64,000 nucleotides of DNA from Euonymus europaeus (Eukaryota > Streptophyta > Magnoliopsida > Celastrales > Celastraceae), in assembly GCA_963580455.1 (NCBI GenBank), contig OY756962.1, forward strand, positions 12,976,001 through 13,040,000. Direction: 5' to 3'. Made by a program: the position numbers and the translations under genes. Of the stretch, positions 50,347 to 60,164 are shown piece after piece; the first letter of the stretch is position 1; each line of letters begins with the position of its first letter. Under the pieces are notes generated by a model. The model had not been told where the DNA came from. It saw only the letters and a program-made list of their open reading frames with translations, and did not search any database.

Positions 50347-51970
50347 TTGAGCAACTTGGGACCAACAAAGTTGCTCGGGATACACTTTATATTGTTCTTC
50401 TATGTCAAATTTTACGAGTATAAGCTTCCAAGATTATTTCGATGCCCAAACACTAACTTTTTATCACAAATGGACAAAACCGTTAAAAGCCCTTCCATAG
50501 GGAGAGTTGAGCAACTTCGGACAAACAAAGTTGCTCGGGATATACTTTTTATTGTTCTTCTATGTCAAATTTTACGAGTATAAGCTTCCTAGATTATTTC
50601 GATGCTAAAACACCATTTTTACATGACAAATGGACAAAACCGTTTAAAGCACCTCCATAGACAGAGTTGAGCAACTTCGGACCATCAAAGTTGCTCGGTG
50701 TACAATTTTTATTATTCTTCTATGTCAAAGTTTACGAGTATAAGCTTCCAAGATTATTTCGATGCCAAAACACCAACTTTTTATCACAAATGGACAAAAC
50801 CGTTAAAAGCTCCTCCATAGAGAGAGTTGAGCAATTTAGGACCAACAAAGTTGCTCGGAATACACTTTTATTGTTCTTTTATGTAAAATTTTACGAGTAT
50901 AAGCTTCCTAGATTATTTCGAAGCTAAAACACCATCTTTCTATGACAAATGGACAAAACCGTTAAAAGCTCCTCGATAGAGAGAGTTGAGCAACTTCGGA
51001 TCATCAAAGTTGCTCGGTGTACACTTTTTATTGTTCTTCTATGTCAAATTTTACGAGTTTATGCTTCCAAGATTATTTCGATGCCAAATCACCAACATTT
51101 TATCATAAATGGACAAAACCGTTAAAAGCTCCTACATAGAGGGAGTTGAGCAACTTCGGACCAACAAAGATGCTCAGGATACACTTTTTATTGTTCTTCT
51201 ATGTCAAATTTTACGAGTATATGCTTCCTAGATTATTTCGATGCTAAAACACCATCTTTCTATGACAAATGGACAAAACCATTAAAATCTCCTCCATAGA
51301 GAGAGTTGAGAAACTTCAAACCATCAAAGTTGCTTGGTGTACACTTTTTATATTTCTTCTATGTCAAATTTTACGAGTATAATCTTCCAAGATTATTTCG
51401 ATTCCAAATCACCAACTTTCTATGAGAAATGGACAAAACAGTTAAAAGCTCCTCCACAGGGAGTGTGGAGCAACTTCGAACCATCAAAGTTGTTCGATGT
51501 ACACTTTTTATTGTTCTTCTATGTTAAATTTTATGAGTATAAGCTTCTTAGATTATTTCGATGCCAAAAAATGAACTTTTTACGAGAAATGGACAAAACC
51601 GTTAAAAGCACCTCCATAGAGAGAGTTGAGCAACTTCAGACCATCAAAGTTGCTCGGTGTACACTTTTTATTATTCTTCTATGTCAAATTTTTATGAGTA
51701 TAAGCTTCCAAGATTATTTCGATGCCAAAATACCAACTTTTTATCACAAATGGACAAAACCGTTAAAAGCTGCTCCATAGAGATAGTTGAGCGATTTCGG
51801 ACAAACAAAGTTGCTCGGGATACACTTTTTATTGTTCTTCTATGTCAAATTTTACGAGTATAAGCTTCCTAGATTATTTCGATGCTAAAACACCATCTTT
51901 CTATGAAAAATGGACAAAACCGTTAAAATCTCCTCCACAGAGAGAGTTGAGAAACTTCAAACCATCAAAG
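50347..51970 (+). repeat. Partial HOR unit with recombinant junctions
   Basis: m1 (cttgggacc), m2, m3 and m4 resemble 44,774 onward. From z (about 50,986) the sequence follows the 47,465 type at an offset of 3,521 bp. m7, m8, m9 and the start of m10 follow. Near 51,842 the m10 monomer switches into a w-like tail (ttcctagatt, gctaaaacacc, atgaaaaatgg), then an m7 start (gagaaacttcaaacc) that itself switches into an x-like body. At least three switches occur within about 1.6 kb. Confidence 0.75.
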
Positions 51971-52428
51971 TTGCTTGGTGTACAATTTTTATTGTTCTTC
52001 TATGTCAAATTTTACGAGTATAAGCTTCCAAGATTATTTCGATGCCAAAACACCAACATTTTATCACAAATGGACAAAACCGTTAAAAGCTCCTACATAG
52101 AGAGAGTTGAGCAACTTCGGACCAACAAAGTTGCTCGGAATACACTTTTTAATGCTCTTCTTTGTCAAAATATACGAGTATAGGCTTCCTAGATTTTTTC
52201 GATGCTAAAACACCATCTTTCTATGACAAATGGACAAAACCATTAAAAGCTCCTCCATAGAGAGAGTTGAGCAACTTGGGATCATCAAAGTTGCTCGGTG
52301 TACACTTTTTATTGTTCTTCTATGTCAAAATTTACGAGTTTATGCTTCCAAGATTATTTCGATGCCAAATCACCAACATTTTATCACAAATGGAAAAAAC
52401 TGTTAAAAGCTCCTCCATAGAGAGAGTT

Positions 52429-52456
52429 GAGCAACTTCGGACCATCAAAGTTGCTC
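52429..52456. repeat. Conserved short dyad (9-bp inverted repeat) in monomer; representative copy
   Basis: Each canonical monomer contains gagcaactt, a 10-nt spacer (cggaccatca or cggaccaaca) and aagttgctc, a perfect 9-bp inverted repeat able to form a hairpin or small cruciform. The representative arms are 52,429-52,437 and 52,448-52,456. The dyad is intact in most monomers. It is broken in several subtypes (gagaaactt, gaggaactt, gagcgattt, or right arms such as aagttcctc, aagtttctc and aagttgttc). I saw no subtype where a change in one arm is matched in the other, so there is no covariation arguing for a selected RNA stem. Dyads are known in several centromeric satellites that lack a CENP-B box; a role here is inference. 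Confidence 0.8.
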
Positions 52457-52501
52457 GGTGTACACTTTTTATTGTTCTTCTATGTCAAATTTTACGAGTT
52501 T

Positions 52502-52507
52502 AAGCTT
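52502..52507. other. HindIII site AAGCTT, once per canonical monomer; representative
   Basis: The landmark gtataagcttcc or gtttaagcttcc gives one AAGCTT per canonical monomer, so HindIII digestion should yield a ladder with a 160-bp step. The site is lost in defined subtypes, which read aatcttcc (m7), aagtttcc (m10), atgcttcc (z) or taggcttcc (y). HOR regions should therefore give characteristic multimer bands. Confidence 0.85.
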
Positions 52508-55145
52508 CCAAGATTATTTCGATGCCAAAACACCAACATTTTATCACAAATGGACAAAACCGTTAAAAGCTCCTACATAGAGAGAGTTGAGCAACTTCGG
52601 ACCAACAAAGTTGCTCGGAATACACATTTTAATGCTCTTCTTTGTCAAAATATACGAGTATAGGCTTCCTAGATTTTTTCGATGCTAAAACACCATCTTT
52701 CTATGACAAATGGACAAAACCGTTAAAAGCTCCTCCATAGAGAGAGTTGAGCAACTTCGGATCATCAAAGTTGCTCGGTCTACACTTTTTATTGTTCTTC
52801 TATGTCAAAATTTACGAGTTTATGCTTCCAAGATTATTTCGATGCCAAATCACCAACATTTTATCACAAATGGAAAAAACCGTTAAAAGCTCCTCCATAG
52901 AGAGAGTTGAGCAACTTCGGATCATCAAAGTTGCTCGGTGTACACTTTTTATTGTTCTTCTATGTCAAATTTTACGAGTTTAAGCTTCCAAGATTATTTC
53001 GATGCCAAAACACCAACATTTTATCACAAATGGACAAAACCGTTAAAAGCTCCTACATAGAGAGAGTTGAGCAACTTCGGGCCAACAAAGTTGCTCGGAA
53101 TACACATTTTAATGCTCTTCTTTGTCAAAATATACGAGTATAGGCTTCCTAGATTTTTTCGATGCTAAAACACCATCTTTCTATGACAAATGGACAAAAC
53201 CGTTAAAAGCTCCTCCATAGAGAGAGTTGAGCAACTTCGGATCATCAAAGTTGCTCGGTCTACACTTTTTATTGTTCTTCTATGTCAAAATTTACGAGTT
53301 TATGCTTCCAAGATTATTTCGATGCCAAATCACCAACATTTTATCACAAATGGAAAAAACCGTTAAAAGCTCCTCCATAGAGAGAGTTGAGCAACTTCGG
53401 ATCATCAAAGTTGCTCGGTGTACACTTTTTATTGTTCTTCTATGTCAAATTTTACGAGTTTAAGCTTCCAAGATTATTTCGATGCCAAAACACCAACATT
53501 TTATCACAAATGGACAAAACCGTTAAAAGCTCCTACATAGAGAGAGTTGAGCAACTTCGGACCAACAAAGTTGCTCGGAATATACATTTTAATGCTCTTC
53601 TTTGTCAAAATATACGAGTATAGGCTTCCTAGATTTTTTCGATGCTAAAACACCTTCTTTCTATGACAAATGGGCAAAACCGTTAAAAGCACCTCCATAG
53701 AGAGAGTTGAGCAACTTCGGATCATCAAAGTTGCTCGGTCTACACTTTTTATTGTTCTTCTATGTCAAAATTTACGAGTTTATGCTTCCAAGATTATTTC
53801 GATGCCAAATCACCAACATTTTATCACAAATGGAAAAAACCGTTAAAAGCTCCTCCATAGAGAGAGTTGAGCAACTTCGGACCATCAAAGTTGCTCGGTG
53901 TACACTTTTTATTGTTCTTCTATGTCAAATTTTACGAGTTTAAGCTTCCAAGATTATTTCGATGCCAAAACACCAACATTTTATCACAAATGGACAAAAC
54001 CGTTAAAAGCTCCCACATAGAGAGAGTTGAGCAACTTCGGACCAACAAAGTTGCTCGGAATACACTTTTTAATGCTCTTCTTTGTCAAAATATACGAGTA
54101 TAGGCTTCCTAGATTATTTCGAAGCTAAAACACCATCTTTCTATGACAAATGGAAAAAACCGTTAAAAGCTCCTCGATAGAGAGAGTTGAGCAACTTCGG
54201 ACCATCAAAGTTGCTCGGTGTACAATTTTTATTATTCTTCTATGTCAAAGTTTATGAGTATAAGCTTCCAAGATTATTTCGATGCCAAAACACCAACTTT
54301 TTATCACAAATGGAAAAAACCGTTAAAAGCTCCTCCATAGAGAGAGTTGAGCAATTTCGGACCAACAAAGTTGCTCGGAATACACTTTTATTGTTCTTTT
54401 ATGTAAAATTTTACGAGTATAAGCTTCCTAGATTATTTCGAAGCTAAAACACCATCTTTTTATGACAAATGGACAAAACCGTTAAATGCTCCTCCATAGA
54501 GAGAGTTCAGCAACTTCGGACCATCATTGTTGCTCGGTGTACACTTTTTTTTGTTCTTCTATGTCAAATTTTACGAGTTTAAGCTTCCAAGATTATTTCG
54601 ATGCAAAAACACCAACATTTTACCACAAATGGACAAAACCGTTAAAAGCACCTACATAGAGAGAGTTGAGCAACTTCGGACCAACAAAGTTGCTCGGGAT
54701 ACACTTTTTATTGTTCTTCTATGTCAAATTTTACGAGTATAAGCTTCCTAGATTATTTCGATGCTAAAACACCATCTTTCTATGACAAATGGACAAAACC
54801 GTTAAAATCTCCTCCATAGAGAGAGTTGAGAAAATTCAAACCATCAAAGTTGCTCGGTGTACACTTTTTATATTTCTTATATGTCAAATTTTACGAGTAT
54901 AATCTTCCAAGATTATTTCGATTCCAAATCAACAACTTTCTATGAGAAATGGACAAAACAGTTAGAAGCTCCTCCATAGGGAGTGTGGAGCAACTTCGAA
55001 CCATCAAAGTTGTTCGATGTACACTTTTTATTGTTCTTCTATGTTAAATTTTATGAGTATAAGCTTCTTAGATTATTTCGATGCCAAAAAATGAACTTTT
55101 TACGAGAAATGGACAAAACCGTTAAAAGCTCCTCCATAGAGAGAG

Positions 55146-57864
55146 TTGAGCAACTTCGGACCATCAAAGTTGCTCGGTGTACACTTTTTATTGTTCTTCT
55201 ATGTCAAATTTTACGAGTTTAAGCTTCCAAGATTATTTCGATGCCAAAACACCAACATTTTATCACAAATGGACAAAACCGTTAAAAGCTCCTACATAGA
55301 GAGAGTTGAGCAACTTCGGACCAACAAAGTTGCTCGGAATACACATTTTAATGCTCTTCTTTGTCAAAATATACGAGTATAGGCTTCCTAGATTTTTTCG
55401 ATGCTAAAACACCATCTTTCTATGACAAATGGACAAAACCGTTAAAAGCTCCTCCATAGAGAGAGTTGAGCAACTTCGGATCATCAAAGTTGCTCGGTCT
55501 ACACTTTTTATTGTTCTTCTATGTCAAAATTTACGAGTTTATGCTTCCAAGATTATTTCGATGCCAAATCACCAACATTTTATCACAAATGGAAAAAACC
55601 GTTAAAAGCTCCTCCATAGAGAGAGTTGAGCAACTTCGGATCATCAAAGTTGCTCGGTGTACACTTTTTATTGTTCTTCTATGTCAAATTTTACGAGTTT
55701 AAGCTTCCAAGATTATTTCGATGCCAAAACACCAACATTTTATCACAAATGGACAAAACCGTTAAAAGCTCCTACATAGAGAGAGTTGAGCAACTTCGGG
55801 CCAACAAAGTTGCTCGGAATACACATTTTAATGCTCTTCTTTGTCAAAATATACGAGTATAGGCTTCCTAGATTTTTTCGATGCTAAAACACCATCTTTC
55901 TATGACAAATGGACAAAACCGTTAAAAGCTCCTCCATAGAGAGAGTTGAGCAACTTCGGATCATCAAAGTTGCTCGGTCTACACTTTTTATTGTTCTTCT
56001 ATGTCAAAATTTACGAGTTTATGCTTCCAAGATTATTTCGATGCCAAATCACCAACATTTTATCACAAATGGAAAAAACCGTTAAAAGCTCCTCCATAGA
56101 GAGAGTTGAGCAACTTCGGATCATCAAAGTTGCTCGGTGTACACTTTTTATTGTTCTTCTATGTCAAATTTTACGAGTTTAAGCTTCCAAGATTATTTCG
56201 ATGCCAAAACACCAACATTTTATCACAAATGGACAAAACCGTTAAAAGCTCCTACATAGAGAGAGTTGAGCAACTTCGGACCAACAAAGTTGCTCGGAAT
56301 ATACATTTTAATGCTCTTCTTTGTCAAAATATACGAGTATAGGCTTCCTAGATTTTTTCGATGCTAAAACACCTTCTTTCTATGACAAATGGGCAAAACC
56401 GTTAAAAGCACCTCCATAGAGAGAGTTGAGCAACTTCGGATCATCAAAGTTGCTCGGTCTACACTTTTTATTGTTCTTCTATGTCAAAATTTACGAGTTT
56501 ATGCTTCCAAGATTATTTCGATGCCAAATCACCAACATTTTATCACAAATGGAAAAAACCGTTAAAAGCTCCTCCATAGAGAGAGTTGAGCAACTTCGGA
56601 CCATCAAAGTTGCTCGGTGTACACTTTTTATTGTTCTTCTATGTCAAATTTTACGAGTTTAAGCTTCCAAGATTATTTCGATGCCAAAACACCAACATTT
56701 TATCACAAATGGACAAAACCGTTAAAAGCTCCCACATAGAGAGAGTTGAGCAACTTCGGACCAACAAAGTTGCTCGGAATACACTTTTTAATGCTCTTCT
56801 TTGTCAAAATATACGAGTATAGGCTTCCTAGATTATTTCGAAGCTAAAACACCATCTTTCTATGACAAATGGAAAAAACCGTTAAAAGCTCCTCCATAGA
56901 GAGAGTTGAGCAACTTCGGACCATCAAAGTTGCTCGGTGTACAATTTTTATTATTCTTCTATGTCAAAGTTTACGAGTATAAGCTTCCAAGATTATTTCG
57001 ATGCCAAAACACCAACTTTTTATCACAAATGGAAAAAACCGTTAAAAGCTCCTCCATAGAGAGAGTTGAGCAATTTCGGACCAACAAAGTTGCTCGGAAT
57101 ACACTTTTATTGTTCTTTTATGTAAAATTTTACGAGTATAAGCTTCCTAGATTATTTCGAAGCTAAAACACCATCTTTTTATGACAAATGGACAAAACCG
57201 TTAAATGCTCCTCCATAGAGAGAGTTCAGCAACTTCGGACCATCATTGTTGCTCGGTGTACACTTTTTTTTGTTCTTCTATGTCAAATTTTACGAGTTTA
57301 AGCTTCCAAGATTATTTCGATGCAAAAACACCAACATTTTACCACAAATGGACAAAACCGTTAAAAGCACCTACATAGAGAGAGTTGAGCAACTTCGGAC
57401 CAACAAAGTTGCTCGGGATACACTTTTTATTGTTCTTCTATGTCAAATTTTACGAGTATAAGCTTCCTAGATTATTTCGATGCTAAAACACCATCTTTCT
57501 ATGACAAATGGACAAAACCGTTAAAATCTCCTCCATAGAGAGAGTTGAGAAAATTCAAACCATCAAAGTTGCTCGGTGTACACTTTTTATATTTCTTATA
57601 TGTCAAATTTTACGAGTATAATCTTCCAAGATTATTTCGATTCCAAATCAACAACTTTCTATGAGAAATGGACAAAACAGTTAGAAGCTCCTCCATAGGG
57701 AGTGTGGAGCAACTTCGAACCATCAAAGTTGTTCGATGTACACTTTTTATTGTTCTTCTATGTTAAATTTTATGAGTATAAGCTTCTTAGATTATTTCGA
57801 TGCCAAAAAATGAACTTTTTACGAGAAATGGACAAAACCGTTAAAAGCACCTCCATAGAGAGAG
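55146..57864 (+). repeat. 2,719-bp (17-monomer) duplication, copy 2
   Basis: It follows copy 1 directly, a tandem duplication. The trimer array is thus duplicated together with its flanking HOR monomers. The junction lies in the m8 to x transition near 55,110-55,145, where copy 1 reads gttaaaagctcc and the end of copy 2 reads gttaaaagcacc. Confidence 0.9.
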
Positions 57865-58983
57865 TTGAGCAACTTCGGACCATCAAAGTTGCTCGGTGTA
57901 CACTTTTTATTATTCTTTTATGTCAAATTTTACGAGTATAAGCTTCCAAGATTATTTCGATGCCAAAATACCAACTTTTTATCACAAATGGACAAAACCG
58001 TTAAAAGCTCCTCCATAGAGATAGTTGAGCGATTTCGGACAAACAAAGTTGCTCGGGGTACACTTTTTATTGTTCTTCTATGTCAAATTTTACACGTATA
58101 AGTTTCCAAGATTATTTCGATTCCAAATCACCAACTTTCTATGAGAAATGTAGAAAACCGTTAAAAGCTCCTCCATAGAGAGAGTCGAGCAACTTCGAAC
58201 CGTCAAAGTTGCTCGGTGTGCACTTTTTATTGTTCTTATATGAGAAATTTTATGAGTATAAGCTTCCTAGATTATTTCGATGCCAAAAAATGAACTTTTT
58301 ACGACAAATGGACAAAACCGTTAGAAGCTCCTCCATAGAGAGAGTTGAGCAACTTGGGACCAACAAAGTTGCTCGGGATACACTTTATATTGTTCTTCTA
58401 TGTCAAATTTTACGAGTATAAGCTTCCAAGATTATTTCGATGCCCAAACACTAACTTTTTATCACAAATGGACAAAACCGTTAAAAGCCCTTCCATAGGG
58501 AGAATTGAGCAACTTCGGACCAACAAAGTTGCTCGGGATATACTTTTTATTGTTCTTCTATGTCAAATTTTACGAGTATAAGCTTCCTAGATTATTTCGA
58601 TGCTAAAACACCATCTTTCCATGACAAATGGACAAAACCGTTTAAAGCACCACCATAGACAGAGTTGAGCAACTTCGGACCATCAAAGTTGCTCGGTGTA
58701 CAATTTTTATTATTCTTCTATGTCAAAGTTTACGAGTATAAGCTTCCAAGATTATTTCGATGCCAAAACACCAACTTTTTATCACAAATGGACAAAACCG
58801 TTAAAAGCTCCTCCATAGAGAGAGTTGAGCAATTTCGGACCAACAAAGTTGCTCGGAATACACTTTTATTGTTCTTTTATGTAAAATTTTACGAGTATAA
58901 GCTTCCTAGATTATTTCGAAGCTAAAACACCATCTTTCTATCACAAATGGAAAAAACCGTTAAAAGCTCCTCCATAGAGAGAG
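57865..58983 (+). repeat. Partial 11-mer HOR run m9-m4
   Basis: m9 57,865, m10 58,025, m11 58,185, m1 58,345, m2 58,505, m3 58,665 and m4 58,825. m10 has the cacgtataag and aaatgtagaaaacc variants seen in the 13-mers, and m1 has cttgggacc as at 44,774 and 50,347. It links this run to the 5,574-bp super-repeat family. Confidence 0.82.
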
Positions 58984-60164
58984 TTGAGCAACTTCGGACC
59001 ATCAAAGTTGCTCGGTGTACACTTTTTATTGTTCTTCTATGTCAAATTTTACGAGTTTAAGCTTCCAAGATTATTTCGATGCCAAAACACCAACATTTTA
59101 TCACAAATGGACAAAACCGTTAAAAGCTCCTACATAGAGAGAGTTGAGCAACTTCGGACCAACAAAGTTGCTCGGAATACACTTTTTAATGCTCTTCTTT
59201 GTCAAAATATACGAGTATAGGCTTCCTAGATTTTTTCGATGCTAAAACACCATCTTTCTATGACAAATGGACAAAACCATTAAAAGCTCCTCCATAGAGA
59301 GAGTTGAGCAACTTCGGATCATCAAAGTTGCTCGGTGTACACTTTTTATTGTTCTTCTACGTCAAAATTTACGAGTTTATGCTTCCAAGATTATTTCGAT
59401 GCCAAATCACCAACATTTTATCACAAATGGAAAAAACCGTTAAAAGCTCCTCCATAGAGAGAGTTGAGCAACTTCGGACCATCAAAGTTGCTCGGTGTAC
59501 ACTTTTTATTGTTCTTCTATGTCAAATTTTACGAGTTTAAGCTTCCAAGATTATTTCGATGCCAAAACACCAACATTTTATCACAAATGGACAAAACCGT
59601 TAAAAGCTCCTACATAGAGAGAGTTGAGCAACTTCGGACCAACAAAGTTGCTCGGAATACACATTTTAATGCTCTTCTTTGTCAAAATATACGAGTATAG
59701 GCTTCCTAGATTTTTTCGATGCTAAAACACCATCTTTCTATGACAAATGGACAAAACCGTTAAAAGCTCCTCCATAGAGAGAGTTGAGCAACTTCGGATC
59801 ATCAAAGTTGCTCGGTCTACACTTTTTATTGTTCTTCTATGTCAAAATTTACGAGTTTTTGCTTCCAAGATTATTTCGATGCCAAATCACCAACATTTTA
59901 TCACAAATGGAAAAAACCGTTAAAAGCTCCTCCATAGAGAGAGTTGAGCAACTTCGGACCATCAAAGTTGCTCGGTGTACACTTTTTATTGTTCTTCTAT
60001 GTCAAATTTTACGAGTTTAAGCTTCCAAGATTATTTCGATGCCAAAACACCAACATTTTATCACAAATGGACAAAACCGTTAAAAGCTCCTACATAGAGA
60101 GTGTTGAGCAACTTCGGACCAACAAAGTTGCTCGAAATACACATTTTAATGCTCTTCTTTGTCA
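58984..60164 (+). repeat. Second 480-bp trimer stretch (x-y-z), about 2.5 units
   Basis: x at 58,984, 59,464 and 59,944; y at 59,144, 59,624 and 60,104; z at 59,304 and 59,784. The first y keeps cactttttaatg while later ones have cacattttaatg, the same polarity as in 52.1-52.6 kb. This suggests the stretch derives from the same founder block. Confidence 0.85.

Larger units (their letters stand above)
45733..50934 (+). repeat. 5,574-bp super-repeat, copy 2
   Basis: Second copy. It follows copy 1 until about 50.9 kb, where it lacks the x-y pair expected next and instead continues with a z-w type sequence. Confidence 0.82.
51970..54186 (+). repeat. 480-bp trimer HOR (x-y-z), about 4.5 units
   Basis: The three-monomer unit x-y-z repeats every 480 bp: x at 52,427, 52,907, 53,387 and 53,867; y at about 52,107, 52,587, 53,067, 53,547 and 54,027; z at 52,267, 52,747, 53,227 and 53,707. 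x has gagtttaagc and aacattttatc. y has gctcttctttgtc, aaaatatacgag and gattttttcg. z has ggatcatcaaag, caaaatttacg, gtttatgcttcc and aaatggaaaaaacc. The block lies inside the 2,719-bp duplication from 52,427 onward. Confidence 0.88.
52427..55145 (+). repeat. 2,719-bp (17-monomer) duplication, copy 1
   Basis: It comprises three xyz trimers plus x-y, m3-m4, an m5-like monomer, m6, m7 and m8. It matches the following block at a constant offset of 2,719 bp. Shared private variants include cttcgggccaac (53,080 and 55,799), caccttctttc, the ctcccacatag form (near 54,012 and 56,731) and gagaaaattcaaacc. I noticed only two substitutions between copies, near 54,171 (tcgatag versus tccatag) and 54,253 (tatgag versus tacgag), before the copies part at the junction. 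Confidence 0.9.

Noticed and set aside
52429..52456. CENP-B-box-like match (ttcg, four bases, a) around cttcggaccatcaaag
   Set aside because: Only the first half of the motif fits (TTCGnnnnA); the required CGGG is aaag here. A partial match of this length is expected by chance.
52429..52456. CRISPR array or structured ncRNA array, suggested by regularly spaced short dyads
   Set aside because: The whole 160-bp unit is conserved, not short repeats separated by unique spacers. The dyad arms show no compensatory changes. No cas genes are present.
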